Below, piece by piece: positions 34,490-43,309 of a stretch of DNA of 64,000 bases. The DNA lies in assembly GCA_028287745.1 (NCBI GenBank), contig JAQBPB010000071.1:1-64000 (forward strand), given 5' to 3'. A program made the position numbers and the translations under genes. Origin of the DNA: Chloroflexota bacterium (lineage in GTDB: Bacteria > Chloroflexota > Chloroflexia > Chloroheliales > Chloroheliaceae). Each line of letters starts with the position of its first letter. Within the stretch, counting starts at the first letter, position 1. The notes beneath the pieces were generated by a model. That model made no database searches, was not told the origin of the DNA, and saw only the letters and a program-made list of their open reading frames with translations.

Positions 34490-35589
34490 TCAAGCATTCC
34501 GCTGGGCCGCCCTTTGGGCCAGCAGCCGATACCGGCTTTGATTTCGCCCAGGTGGTAGATCGGCCCTTCCACCCGGTAGCCGCCTTCAAAGGGGTCTTCC
34601 GCCAACAAAAAGGGTGTGTCCAGGTCAACGAATTCAAATCCGCCGTTTCCGGCCGCGAAATGGGCCGAGCAGCTCATAGCCAGTTTAGACTCGATCATAC
34701 CGCCGATCATCAGGCGAATGTGAGCCGCCCGGCAGACCGCCACAATATCCATCCCGGTTACCAGGCCGCTCTTCATCAATTTGATATTAACAACATTGGC
34801 CGCGCCGATATGGGCCAGGTCCATTACATCGCTGGCTACAAAGACCGCTTCATCACCGGCGACCGGCACCCGGCCCTGGTCGGTTACGAATTTTAGCCCT
34901 ATCCGGTCATGTTTGGGGACCGGTTGCTCAAACAGGCGGACCCTGACTCCCCTGGCGCGCAATTCCTGTAACAATTCAACCGCTTCCGAGGCGCTGTAAG
35001 CCTGGTTGGCATCCAGCTGAAGCTCGCTATTTGGGGCGCCCTCTTTGACGGCCAGGGTCCGGGCGACATCCGCTTCAATCCCGCTGCCAACCTTGATTTT
35101 TATAAAGCGGACTCCCTGGGCGGTAATACCCTGGGCCAGTTCACGCGCCCGGTCCGGCTCCACAATCGGAATACTGATGTCAGTTTCGACCCGGTCAGTG
35201 TAGCCCCCAAAGAACTGGTAGAGCGGCACCCGCATTGTTTTGGTAACCGCGTCCAGGATTGCCATTTCCAGCCCGGCCCGCGCCGCCGCCTGGACCGAGA
35301 AAATCCCGGCCAGTTCGCCCGATAACTTCCGCCATTGCATCGCGTCCCGGCCCACCAACAGAGGCACGCATGTTTGCAGCGTCGCCAGGACAGTTGCCTG
35401 GTTTTCGCCGTTGATCGGTTCAAGCGGAGCGGCTTCCCCATAGCCAATGACACCGTTTTCCAGCGTGACCGTTATCAGGACATTGCGTACATGGTCCAGG
35501 CGGCCTATAGAAATGATAAATGGTTCTATAAGGGGGATATTTAGAGGCTCAAATTCAATTGAACGGATGCCTGTCTCTGGGCTGCTCAT
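34486..35589 (-). CDS. Enolase-superfamily dipeptide epimerase
   Basis: Member of the muconate-lactonising subgroup of the enolase superfamily, best matched to dipeptide epimerases such as L-Ala-D/L-Glu epimerase, which recycles cell-wall peptides. Catalytic lysines lie in FIKIKVG and NIKLMKSG. Metal ligands lie in LDANQAYS, LFEQPVP and GDEAVF. GGMIES follows, and the DLDTPFLL segment supplies the DxD motif that binds the dipeptide amino group in this subfamily. An o-succinylbenzoate synthase or N-acylamino-acid racemase assignment is less likely because of DxD. The 4-base ATGA overlap with the glycosyltransferase suggests a common cell-wall role. Confidence 0.82.
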   Translation of the reverse strand: MSSPETGIRSIEFEPLNIPLIEPFIISIGRLDHVRNVLITVTLENGVIGYGEAAPLEPINGENQATVLATLQTCVPLLVGRDAMQWRKLSGELAGIFSVQAAARAGLEMAILDAVTKTMRVPLYQFFGGYTDRVETDISIPIVEPDRARELAQGITAQGVRFIKIKVGSGIEADVARTLAVKEGAPNSELQLDANQAYSASEAVELLQELRARGVRVRLFEQPVPKHDRIGLKFVTDQGRVPVAGDEAVFVASDVMDLAHIGAANVVNIKLMKSGLVTGMDIVAVCRAAHIRLMIGGMIESKLAMSCSAHFAAGNGGFEFVDLDTPFLLAEDPFEGGYRVEGPIYHLGEIKAGIGCWPKGRPSGMLE

Positions 35590-35677
35590 TAGTATATCCT
35601 TAGTTTTGTCAGGTTCAATTTTAAGTTTTCAAGCGTGCGAGGCACATAGTAGTAGTCGCCCCAGGGTTTGTCAATTG

Positions 35678-36067
35678 TTAAAGTCCCAGGTAGGGCTGGT
35701 AGTAAGCGGGCTTGGGGCCAAACCAGAAATGGTACGAGGGTAGGCCCTGCACCACCATCGCTTCCAGGCCCCCAATAAGCTGCCCATTGTAAAGCTGGTA
35801 GCTGTCCGACAAAATAATGACTGTCGGCAACTGCTGGTAACGGGCCTTGAAGGTGGCAATGCCCTTGCGCACTACGTCTTCGAGCAGCCGCCCTTCCTGT
35901 TCAAAATGGTAGAGAAACCGGCGGCCGTCCACCACGTCCACCAGTTCCGCTTCTTCCCCGCTAATAGCCAGTTCGTCTATCGGGTCGAAGTGCGGTTTGC
36001 GTCGCCGTCCCAGGCGGTTAATTGCGCGCGCCAGCAGGCTTGATTCTCGGTTAGATATATGTTCCAT
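35678..36067 (-). CDS. Hypothetical protein, 129 aa
   Basis: No family recognised. The N-terminus is basic (LARAINRLGRRRKPHFDP), the middle acidic (AISGEEAELVDVVDGRRFLY), and the end aromatic-rich (SYHFWFGPKPAYYQPYLGL). No membrane segment. It is 88 bases upstream of the epimerase on the same strand, so it could be the first gene of that operon. There is little ribosome-binding sequence before the ATG. Confidence 0.6.
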   Translation of the reverse strand: MEHISNRESSLLARAINRLGRRRKPHFDPIDELAISGEEAELVDVVDGRRFLYHFEQEGRLLEDVVRKGIATFKARYQQLPTVIILSDSYQLYNGQLIGGLEAMVVQGLPSYHFWFGPKPAYYQPYLGL

Positions 36068-36186
36068 CGCATCCGGTCTGGTTATTTTGTCTATTGGGAT
36101 CAGGGTATTATAACATTTTCAGCCTGAAATCATCGTATTTCGTCTTTTTAGAATTACATTAGACTTTAGATTTAGACAATTTCTAG

Positions 36187-36215
36187 CTGGAACTAATAGA
36201 AACCTGGAGTATAAT
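36187..36215 (+). promoter_or_regulatory. Candidate promoter of the histidine kinase gene
   Basis: TATAAT at 36210-36215 with a weak -35 (CTGGAA, 36187-36192) at 17 bases. About 113 bases before the TTG start. Confidence 0.35.
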
Positions 36216-36328
36216 AGATATATAAATTCCGCCAACTTTCGATAGTGTTACTCAATGGCTGTTAAATAAGTCGCTTATGGTTAAGCAGCATCATCGCATA
36301 AACGTATAAGCTAGAAAGAATAACTGCT

Positions 36329-38785
36329 TTGAAAACCGAAGGCACCAATCGAACTTTTAACGTCCAGGAAGAGGAACTTATCCGGCTGAGAGCGCGGGTA
36401 ACTGACCTGGAACAGGTTGAAGCCGCACGCAGCCGGGCCGAAACCAGCCTGCGTCAGGCCACCGGGCGCCTTTCGGGAGTGATCGCGACCCAGGAAGAAA
36501 TTGCCCGCGCCGACCTTGATTTAAACGCCACCCTGAATTTGATAGTTCAACGGGCCGAGGAATTAACCGGGGCAGATGGTGCGGTAATCGAACTGGTCGA
36601 AGGAAACGATGTAATTTACCGGGTCGATAGCGGTTCCGCCCGGGCGCATACTTCAGGCATTCCCCAGTTCAAAGCGCTGGACGGCCTTTCGGCTTTGAGT
36701 GCGACTACCGGCCAGGTAATCATATGCGAAGACGCTGAAACCGACCCAAGAGTTAATCCGGAAGGCTGCCGGGGCTTGAGTATTAAGTCCCTGGTCGCTA
36801 TCCCGGTCTATTACCAGCGCAAGGTCGTAGGCGTTCTGAAAATCTTTTCTCCTTATTCCCACGCCTTCGGGCAGCGGGAAGTAGAAACCCTTCAACTGCT
36901 GGAAGGCCAGATTGTCACCGCGCTCAGTCACTCGGCCGAATTCGAGGCCAAGCAGGCCCTGCTGGCCGAAAGGACCGCTTCCCTGGCGGCCCTGCAAGAA
37001 AGCGAACAACGCTTTAAAAGCGCCTTTGTAAATTCGGCGATTGGAATGGCCCTGGTTACCCCGGAAAACCGCTTCTTACAGGTAAACCCGGCTTTCTGCC
37101 AGATGCTCGGCTATACCGAACAGGAACTGCTGGGCAAACTGACCGCTGACGTCACCGACCCGGCCGACCTGCCCGGTGACCTGATTAGCAGCCCGGAACT
37201 GCTAAGCCGGGAAGAACTGGTGCTGGATCTTGAAAAACGCTACTTGCACAAAAGCGGGCGAGTGGTCTGGGTCTTAATTAATGCCTCGCTTTTCCGCAAC
37301 ACCGAGGGCCTGCCGCTCTATTTCATTTGCCAGGTCCAGGATATTACCGCCCGCAAGCTGGCCGAAGAATCCCTGAAGCAGCTAAATTCGGAGCTTGAAA
37401 AACGTTACCAGGACCGTACCGCCCTACTCCAGAATGCCATGGAACAGGCCGAAGCTTCCCGCCGCCATTTTGCTTTCCTGGCCGAAGCCACGGCCCTGCT
37501 GGTCAGTTCCCTGGAATACCGCGACAGCCTGACCGCTTTAATTCAAATGTCGGTGCCTTACCTGGCCGACTATGCCCTGGTCGAGTTGTTAGAAGACCAG
37601 GCGCTTTTTCAGATGACCGCCTCCGACCTGGACCCTCACCAGGACCACCTTTTATACGATTTTCGCCAGTCTACCCCGGTAGACCTGAATGATGATAACC
37701 CCTTCTCCGAGGTCCTGCGCACCGGCAAACCGCTGCTTTATTCCGAAGTGCCCGTAGACATACTGGAAGCCTATGCCGCCAGCCCGGAACAGTTGGGCCA
37801 GCTTCAGGAGGCCCGGCTCCAATCCATCCTGGTAGTGCCAATGATTGGCCGGGAAAAAGTCCTGGGGGCTTTTACTTTTCTGTTAGCAAGGCCGGGCCGC
37901 TGTTTCTCGCCCGCCGAAGTCGCCCTGGCGGAAGACCTGGCCCGCCGGGCTGCCATGGCCGTTGATAACAACCGGCTCTACCGGGAAGCCCAGGAAGCAG
38001 TCAGGGTCCAGAAAGAACTTGACTATCTAAAAGACCTGTTTGTGTCAGTGGCCGGTCACGAACTGCGGACCCCGCTCACTACTATCCGGGGGTTCTCCCA
38101 GATGCTTCAACGCAGCCTGGTACGCCAGACCGAACCGCTGGAACCGCAAGCACACCGGGAAGCCCTGGAGAAACACCTGCATTTCCTGGATACGATTACC
38201 CGCCAGACCAACCGGATGAACGGCCTGATTATGCAATTGCTGGACTTCTCCCGGATGCAAAACGGCCAGTTTGAGCTGACCGAAAGCGGCCCGGTCAATC
38301 TTGTAGAACTGGCCCAGCGAGTCGTTGAACAACAAAACGCGCTTGAAACCGACCGGTCCATAAGCCTTAAGACCGGGGAAGGCCCCATTATAATCAAAGG
38401 CGACAGCGACCGGCTGGAACAGGTCTTGCACAATTTAATCAGTAACGCCTGCAAGTACAGCCCGGAAGGTAAGCCGGTAAACGTGGAAGTGAGCATCGTC
38501 CCGCCATCCGGCGAAAACCAGCTCACCGAAGCGATAATCGTGGTAAAAGACCAGGGCCACGGCATCAGCCTGGAGGACCAGCCCCATATTTTCGACCGGT
38601 TCTACCGGGCCCGCAACCGGGAAACCGCCAGGACCGGCGGGCTTGGCCTGGGTCTTTTCATCAGTCACGAAATTGTCGGGCAGCACCAGGGCCGGATGTG
38701 GCTGGAGAGCCAGCCGGGACTGGGCAGTACTTTCTATATCGCTCTGCCCCTGGCAAGCTCGGGACAAATACCGGTCTTAACTTAA
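36329..38785 (+). CDS. Soluble GAF-PAS-GAF sensor histidine kinase
   Basis: Two-component sensor with no membrane span, so probably cytosolic. In order: a short coiled coil (8-60), GAF domain (about 65-205), coiled coil, PAS domain with PAC end (about 226-355; ERFKSAFVNSAIGMALVTPE), second coiled coil, second GAF (about 390-555), HisKA with phosphate-accepting His577 (GHELRTPL), and HATPase (N box LISNACKYSPEG, G1 VVKDQGHGIS, G2 GGLGLGLFIS). GAF domains suggest a small-molecule, redox or light signal. The start codon is TTG. No response regulator is adjacent, so the partner is elsewhere. The next gene converges with 21 bases between stops. Confidence 0.92.
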   Translation: MKTEGTNRTFNVQEEELIRLRARVTDLEQVEAARSRAETSLRQATGRLSGVIATQEEIARADLDLNATLNLIVQRAEELTGADGAVIELVEGNDVIYRVDSGSARAHTSGIPQFKALDGLSALSATTGQVIICEDAETDPRVNPEGCRGLSIKSLVAIPVYYQRKVVGVLKIFSPYSHAFGQREVETLQLLEGQIVTALSHSAEFEAKQALLAERTASLAALQESEQRFKSAFVNSAIGMALVTPENRFLQVNPAFCQMLGYTEQELLGKLTADVTDPADLPGDLISSPELLSREELVLDLEKRYLHKSGRVVWVLINASLFRNTEGLPLYFICQVQDITARKLAEESLKQLNSELEKRYQDRTALLQNAMEQAEASRRHFAFLAEATALLVSSLEYRDSLTALIQMSVPYLADYALVELLEDQALFQMTASDLDPHQDHLLYDFRQSTPVDLNDDNPFSEVLRTGKPLLYSEVPVDILEAYAASPEQLGQLQEARLQSILVVPMIGREKVLGAFTFLLARPGRCFSPAEVALAEDLARRAAMAVDNNRLYREAQEAVRVQKELDYLKDLFVSVAGHELRTPLTTIRGFSQMLQRSLVRQTEPLEPQAHREALEKHLHFLDTITRQTNRMNGLIMQLLDFSRMQNGQFELTESGPVNLVELAQRVVEQQNALETDRSISLKTGEGPIIIKGDSDRLEQVLHNLISNACKYSPEGKPVNVEVSIVPPSGENQLTEAIIVVKDQGHGISLEDQPHIFDRFYRARNRETARTGGLGLGLFISHEIVGQHQGRMWLESQPGLGSTFYIALPLASSGQIPVLT

Positions 38786-38806
38786 TGTTGGGTAGAAGCC
38801 GGGCGC

Positions 38807-39970
38807 TCAAGCGCGCCCGACCCACCACAGTTTGATTAAACTATTGCCCAGGCCGGTAACCAGGGTGTTCCCATCCGGCGAAAAAGTGACCCAGGCCGTC
38901 GACGATTTTGGCTTAATAGTCAGAAGCGGCTTACCGGATGGCATCTCCCACAGCCGGGCCGTTTCGTCTTCCGCGCCACTTGCCAGCATTCGGCCGTCCG
39001 GACTGAAGGCCACCGAACGAACTTCCTCACCATGCCCGGTTAAATTCAATAGCTGCTTGCCGGTCCCTACCGACCAGACCCGGACCGTCCCATCTTTCGA
39101 GCCGCTGGCGACCAGCTGGCTGTCCGGGCTAAAGTTGGCCGGTAAGACCCAGTTGGTGTGGCCGCGCATGATAGCGGTATTCTCGCCGGTCGCGGCTGAC
39201 CAGAGCCGGACCGTGAAATCCAGCGAACCGCTGGCTAACCATTTACCATCAGGACTCCAGGCGACACTCTCCACCCAGTTACTATGACCGGTCAAAGTCT
39301 TTAAGGACTGGCCGCTTTTTACCGACCACAGGCGCAAGTTGGCATCTTTTGAACCACTCGCCAGGGTCTGGCCGTCCGGGCTAAAGGCCAACCCGGCAAC
39401 TTCGTCGGTATGGCCGCGCAAGACCCGGATTTCGGTGCCTTCGGGTAATTTCCAAAGCTTGATGGTTTTATCGGTCGAACCGCTAGCCAGGGTCGTACCA
39501 TCCGGGCTAAACGCGACCGCCCGGACTTCCCCGGCGTGGCCCTTTAACGTCTTCAGGGACTGCCGAGTGGCAAAATCCCACAAAATAACGGTCTTATCGG
39601 CCGAAGCGGAAGCCAGTATTTTACCATCGGGGCTTAAAACGGCCTGCCATAGGCCGCCGCTGTGGCCGCTTAAAGTAGCCAGTTCCTGCCCGAAAGTATA
39701 AGACGGTCGGGGCGTGGTGGTCGGGGCCGGGGTAGCCGTAGGCCGTACAGGCGTGGCGGTCGGGACTGCTGTAGCCGTAGGAACCGGGGTCGGGCTGGCT
39801 GTGGCCGGGACAGCGGTAACCGTAGCGCCCGGGGGCGGGCTGGGAGTAGCGGTAAGCGGCGCAACAGTAGCGGTGGGGTTGGTAATGGCAGGCGAGGCGG
39901 CGGGCGTTTCCCCGCAACCTAACAAAACCAGACTTAACATAGCGAAAACCGGTAAGGCCAGGCGCTTCAA
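38807..39970 (-). CDS. WD40-repeat lipoprotein
   Basis: Outer-face lipoprotein. The N-terminal signal ends in the lipobox LVLLGCGE, so Cys19 or Cys20 would be lipidated. A Thr/Pro/Ala linker (about 25-90) is followed by seven WD40 repeats, each with GH near the start and SPDGxxLASGSxDxTxxLW at the end, enough for one closed seven-bladed propeller. Such a propeller usually binds proteins or glycans. Start is TTG with AGAGGGG six bases upstream. It converges on the histidine kinase gene, but no functional link is implied by that alone. Confidence 0.9.
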   Translation of the reverse strand: MKRLALPVFAMLSLVLLGCGETPAASPAITNPTATVAPLTATPSPPPGATVTAVPATASPTPVPTATAVPTATPVRPTATPAPTTTPRPSYTFGQELATLSGHSGGLWQAVLSPDGKILASASADKTVILWDFATRQSLKTLKGHAGEVRAVAFSPDGTTLASGSTDKTIKLWKLPEGTEIRVLRGHTDEVAGLAFSPDGQTLASGSKDANLRLWSVKSGQSLKTLTGHSNWVESVAWSPDGKWLASGSLDFTVRLWSAATGENTAIMRGHTNWVLPANFSPDSQLVASGSKDGTVRVWSVGTGKQLLNLTGHGEEVRSVAFSPDGRMLASGAEDETARLWEMPSGKPLLTIKPKSSTAWVTFSPDGNTLVTGLGNSLIKLWWVGRA

Positions 39971-40083
39971 AATTTCCCCTCTTTTTCTTATTTGACTATC
40001 TGCGAAAACTTGAACCTAATAATAAAGCTAAGGAAAGTAAGTGGCAAACAAGGTGTTTCCCTGAAAATGTTCAAACCGCCGGG

Positions 40084-40112
40084 TTGCATGCCTATTTAAC
40101 TCCTGCTATAAT
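40084..40112 (+). promoter_or_regulatory. Sigma-70 promoter with extended -10
   Basis: TTGCAT (40084-40089), 17 bases, TATAAT (40107-40112) preceded by TGC. It leads to the gene starting 30 bases later. Confidence 0.75.
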
Positions 40113-40141
40113 TGCTATGCAAATTTTTACAGGAGATATTA

Positions 40142-40747
40142 ATGAATCAGAACCCGTTAGATTTTGGCTACGTTTTTAGCACCCCGGATGAAATCTGGGG
40201 GCCGTACTCAACCATCTTTTTTATCGTCTTTACGCTTGGGACGATAATCTCAAACTTTGTCTTTTTTTACTTCAAGTATCGGTTTAAAAACAACCTGTTA
40301 ACCTATACTCTGGTAAACCGGGCTTCCCGTAATGCGTCGATTGCCTTTTCTTTAGGCTTTTTCTTTTTCCTTAGCCGCATTGCAAAGTTGCAACCTTTCA
40401 ACGCCCGGGTTTTCCTGGACGTGGCCTTGCTGCTACTGGTATACTACACCATTCGCGGTGTCCTTTACATGCTCAAGACTTACCCCAAGGCGAAAGCCGA
40501 ATGGCAAACTCAACAGGCGCGTCAGGTCCGCAAAACCGAACCTCGCGCTACTGTCGGCGCGGGTGCGCCGATCCGTCCGGCTACCCCGGCTAAAGTTGCT
40601 ACGACCGCTTCGGTCGCCCGCGGCTCCGTTGATACAAGCACTATCCAGGCGGGCACCACTTCCGCCGAACCTACAGCTGCCGAAATACGCCAGGGCCTTT
40701 CGGAACGCGCCCTGAAACGGCGCGAACGCAAGCGTAACAAGCGTTAA
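40142..40747 (+). CDS. Three-span membrane protein, unknown
   Basis: Start at ATG 40142 because AGGAGA lies about five bases upstream and the promoter TATAAT overlaps the alternative TTG at 40112. The 201-residue product has membrane spans around 19-43 (IFFIVFTLGTIISNFVFFYF), 62-80 (NASIAFSLGFFFFL) and 90-110 (LDVALLLLVYYTIRGVLYML). An Ala/Thr/Pro-rich cytoplasmic tail ends in a very basic KRRERKRNKR. No family recognised. The basic tail could bind nucleic acid or phospholipid. Confidence 0.7.
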   Translation: MNQNPLDFGYVFSTPDEIWGPYSTIFFIVFTLGTIISNFVFFYFKYRFKNNLLTYTLVNRASRNASIAFSLGFFFFLSRIAKLQPFNARVFLDVALLLLVYYTIRGVLYMLKTYPKAKAEWQTQQARQVRKTEPRATVGAGAPIRPATPAKVATTASVARGSVDTSTIQAGTTSAEPTAAEIRQGLSERALKRRERKRNKR

Positions 40748-40775
40748 CACTCAAAAAGCGTAAAATTTGCTAAAG

Positions 40776-40800
40776 AGCAGGCCCGGTGCCTGCTTTTTTA
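40776..40800 (+). terminator. Terminator after the membrane protein gene
   Basis: AGCAGGC (40776-40782) and GCCTGCT (40788-40794), loop CCGGT, followed by TTTTTA. It overlaps the stop region of the converging zinc-ribbon gene. Confidence 0.8.
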
Positions 40801-41055
40801 ATACCGCAAATCCGGCGGGCCGGCCATCTCCATAAACTGCCCGGTTTCAGCTTTGCTAAGTCTGGTTTCGAGACCGCAGTAGCTACAGGTCAGGATACGT
40901 TCCCGGCGCAGCGGGACCAGCGGCACAAAAAAGAGCGTGCCCCACTCGGTCCGTTCCTGCAAGTCGTGCGGGTGGTGACCCAGGCAGCGCCGGCAGGTGT
41001 GCAACCCGGCCCACAACCGCTTTATGATTGTTTTCCAGCCAATTAACCAGATCAT
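40798..41055 (-). CDS. Zinc-ribbon protein
   Basis: Small protein of the zinc-ribbon-15 type, typically encoding CxxC, a hydrophobic strand and another CxxC. Here CRRC (residues 21-24) and CSYC (57-60) would hold one zinc. The segment TLFFVPLVPLRRERIL between them matches the family pattern xLFFIPxxPxxxx. Function of the family is unknown. No good ribosome site precedes the ATG. The gap to the dehydratase upstream contains a 19-bp perfect hairpin. Confidence 0.8.
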   Translation of the reverse strand: MIWLIGWKTIIKRLWAGLHTCRRCLGHHPHDLQERTEWGTLFFVPLVPLRRERILTCSYCGLETRLSKAETGQFMEMAGPPDLRY

Positions 41056-41064
41056 AATACTCAG

Positions 41065-41106
41065 ATGGGGGATTGTGTTCTTTTAGTAAAGAACACAATC
41101 CCCCAT
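41065..41106. repeat. Perfect 19-bp hairpin
   Basis: 41065-41083 pairs without mismatch with 41088-41106 around the tetraloop TAGT. It sits between the dehydratase stop (41139) and the zinc-ribbon start (41055), both on the minus strand. There is no T run after it on the minus strand, so it is not a textbook terminator. RNA processing, attenuation or a palindromic DNA site are possible. Confidence 0.8.
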
Positions 41107-41138
41107 AATTTTACCAACCAAAAATTTTAAGTTTTACC

Positions 41139-42116
41139 TTAATCCAGAACCATCCCCGGCTCGGTCAGGATTTGAGTCAGGACTTGCGGCTCGACATTCC
41201 CGCCGCTGATGATTGCAACAGTGAACTGCGCTTCGGGCAACTCGTGACGGTGGAACAGGTAACCCGCAAAGGTAACCGCCCCGCTTGGCTCGGGTACCAG
41301 GTGCGCCCCAAAGACCATCCGCCGGACCGCTTCTTTAATTTCGTCCTCGCTGACCGTCACAATATCATCCACGAAGTTCTGGATATGGGCGAAAGTAATA
41401 TCGCCCAGGTGCTGCGCCCGCAAACCGTCGGCAATGGTCTGCCCGGTCTGCTCGGGTGGGAATTCCACCAGCGTACCGGCCCGAAAGCTGGCATGGGCGT
41501 CCCCGGCTACGGCCGGTTCAATCCCGATGACGCGCACGCGCGGATTGCTGAGCTTGATAGCGGCGGCTACCCCGCTGATAAGCCCGCCGCCGCCAATCGG
41601 CACCAGAACCGTGTTCACCTGCGGCAGGTCTTCCAGGATTTCAAGCCCGACCGTACCCTGTCCGGCAATTAGCGTTTCGTCGTTGTAAGGCGGGACCATT
41701 ATATAGCCGTGTTCGGCGGCCAGTTCTTCCGCCTTGATGCGGCGTTCCTCGCCACCGTTACCGACCTGGACGATATTGGCGCCAAGAGCGCGGGTGTTGT
41801 CCAGTTTTACCCTGGGAGCGTTGCCCGGCATAACGATAGTAGCCCGCACGCCCAGTTCACGGGCAGCGTAGGCCACGCCCTGGGCATGGTTGCCGCTGGA
41901 ATAGGAGATTACACCGCGCTGCTTTTCTTCAGCGGTCAGGGCGGCGATTTTGTTATAAGCTCCCCGGATTTTAAACGCCCCAATCGGTTGGAAATTCTCC
42001 GGCTTGAAATAAAGCAGCCGGTCATCTTCCGATTGAGCATACGGTATAAGCTGGGTGCGTACGGCGACCCCGGCTATCCGGCGTTGCGCCAGTTTAATAT
42101 CGTCTAAACTTACCAA
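41139..42116 (-). CDS. Threonine/serine dehydratase, catabolic type
   Basis: PLP enzyme of fold type II that deaminates threonine (to 2-oxobutanoate) or serine. Lys49 in GAFKIRGA binds the cofactor. SSGNHAQG holds the PLP phosphate-side loop, and PIGGGGLISG is the glycine loop. At 325 residues it lacks the C-terminal ACT-like regulatory domain of biosynthetic IlvA, so TdcB-like catabolic dehydratase or serine racemase are the options. TTG start with AAAGG nine bases before; only four bases separate it from the peptidase stop, so translation is probably coupled. Peptide breakdown feeding amino-acid deamination fits this order. Confidence 0.88.
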   Translation of the reverse strand: MVSLDDIKLAQRRIAGVAVRTQLIPYAQSEDDRLLYFKPENFQPIGAFKIRGAYNKIAALTAEEKQRGVISYSSGNHAQGVAYAARELGVRATIVMPGNAPRVKLDNTRALGANIVQVGNGGEERRIKAEELAAEHGYIMVPPYNDETLIAGQGTVGLEILEDLPQVNTVLVPIGGGGLISGVAAAIKLSNPRVRVIGIEPAVAGDAHASFRAGTLVEFPPEQTGQTIADGLRAQHLGDITFAHIQNFVDDIVTVSEDEIKEAVRRMVFGAHLVPEPSGAVTFAGYLFHRHELPEAQFTVAIISGGNVEPQVLTQILTEPGMVLD

Positions 42117-42120
42117 AGAT

Positions 42121-43272
42121 TTATACCTTTACCAGGCCGTTAAGCCGGACAATTTCCAGGACTATACTGGCCGATTTATTGAGGTCGCGCAGGTCAAGCC
42201 ACTCGTTGACGGTATGAATGGCCCGCATCCCGGTACCCAGGTTAGCGCACTCCAGGCCCTTTTTATTCAGGGCATTGGCGTCACAACCGCCCATCATGGA
42301 CAGGGTTTCGACTTTATGATGCAGGTTGCGGGCGGCCTCAAGCACCAGTTTCACAATCGTGCTGTCGGCGCTCACATTCATCTGGTCGTACTCGCGGTGT
42401 ATCTCAGTCTCAACCCGGGCGGTCTTTTTCACGCCGTCAATCGATACTTCATATTTCGCGGCCGCCTCGCGGAAGCACTCGTCCATGTGGCGGGTCTGGG
42501 CGTCCAGTTTATCCAGCTTCAGGCTGCGGGCTTCGGCGGTAATAGTGACCCGGTTAGGCACCACATTATCCGGCCCGCCGCCATGAATCGAGCCGATATT
42601 GGCGACCGTTTCGCCATCCACCCGGCCCAGTGTCATTTTAGCGATAGCCTCTCCGGCGATCTTTATGGCGCTGATTCCCTGCTCAGGGGCCATCGCGGCG
42701 TGGGCTTCCAGGCCGTAAACGGTCCATTTCATTTTGTCCGAGGCGGGCGCCTGGGTGAAAAGAAAGCCAATATCGTCGCTGTCCAGGACCAGGCCGTATT
42801 TGGACTTTAATTTGGTAATATCCAGGTATTTGGCACCCAACAGGCCAACTTCTTCACATATAGTGAAAACAGCTTCGATACCGCCGTGCGGCAGGTTTTG
42901 CTCGGTCATGACCTGGCAAACCTCGGCGATAATCGCGCAGCCGCTTTTATCGTCACCACCCAGGACGGTCTTGCCGTTGCTGCGGATAATATTGCCATCC
43001 AGAATCGGGCTGACACCCTTGCCCGGCACCACAGTATCCATATGAGCAGCCAGGAAAATAGGCGGCGCGTCAGGCGAAGTGGCCGGGAATCGGCAAATCA
43101 CGTTCCCGGTATTTCCGCCGACAGCCTCACCGGCCCCATCGATTTCCACCTGGGCACCCATCGCTTCCATTACCCTTTTAAGGTGCTGGGCAACCTCGCG
43201 CTCTTCCCGGGACTCGCTATCAATACTACAAAGTGCCAACAAAAGGTCACGCAACCGCGTCTCGTTAATCAT
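42121..43272 (-). CDS. M20-family peptidase, PepT-like
   Basis: Di-zinc cytosolic aminopeptidase related to tripeptidase T. The metal ligands are in order: AAHMDTV, GGDDKSG (bridging Asp), the catalytic pair ICEEVG, LDSDD, and the late His in MRAIHTVNEW. A lid/dimerisation domain lies between (about 185-295, GLEAHAAMAPEQGIS and GGGPDNVVPNRVTI). The length of 383 residues is slightly shorter than E. coli PepT. AAGGA is about five bases before the ATG. The downstream dehydratase gene follows after four bases. Confidence 0.9.
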   Translation of the reverse strand: MINETRLRDLLLALCSIDSESREEREVAQHLKRVMEAMGAQVEIDGAGEAVGGNTGNVICRFPATSPDAPPIFLAAHMDTVVPGKGVSPILDGNIIRSNGKTVLGGDDKSGCAIIAEVCQVMTEQNLPHGGIEAVFTICEEVGLLGAKYLDITKLKSKYGLVLDSDDIGFLFTQAPASDKMKWTVYGLEAHAAMAPEQGISAIKIAGEAIAKMTLGRVDGETVANIGSIHGGGPDNVVPNRVTITAEARSLKLDKLDAQTRHMDECFREAAAKYEVSIDGVKKTARVETEIHREYDQMNVSADSTIVKLVLEAARNLHHKVETLSMMGGCDANALNKKGLECANLGTGMRAIHTVNEWLDLRDLNKSASIVLEIVRLNGLVKV

Positions 43273-43309
43273 GGCTTTCCTTATCGGTTATTGGTGATGG
43301 CGTTTAAAT

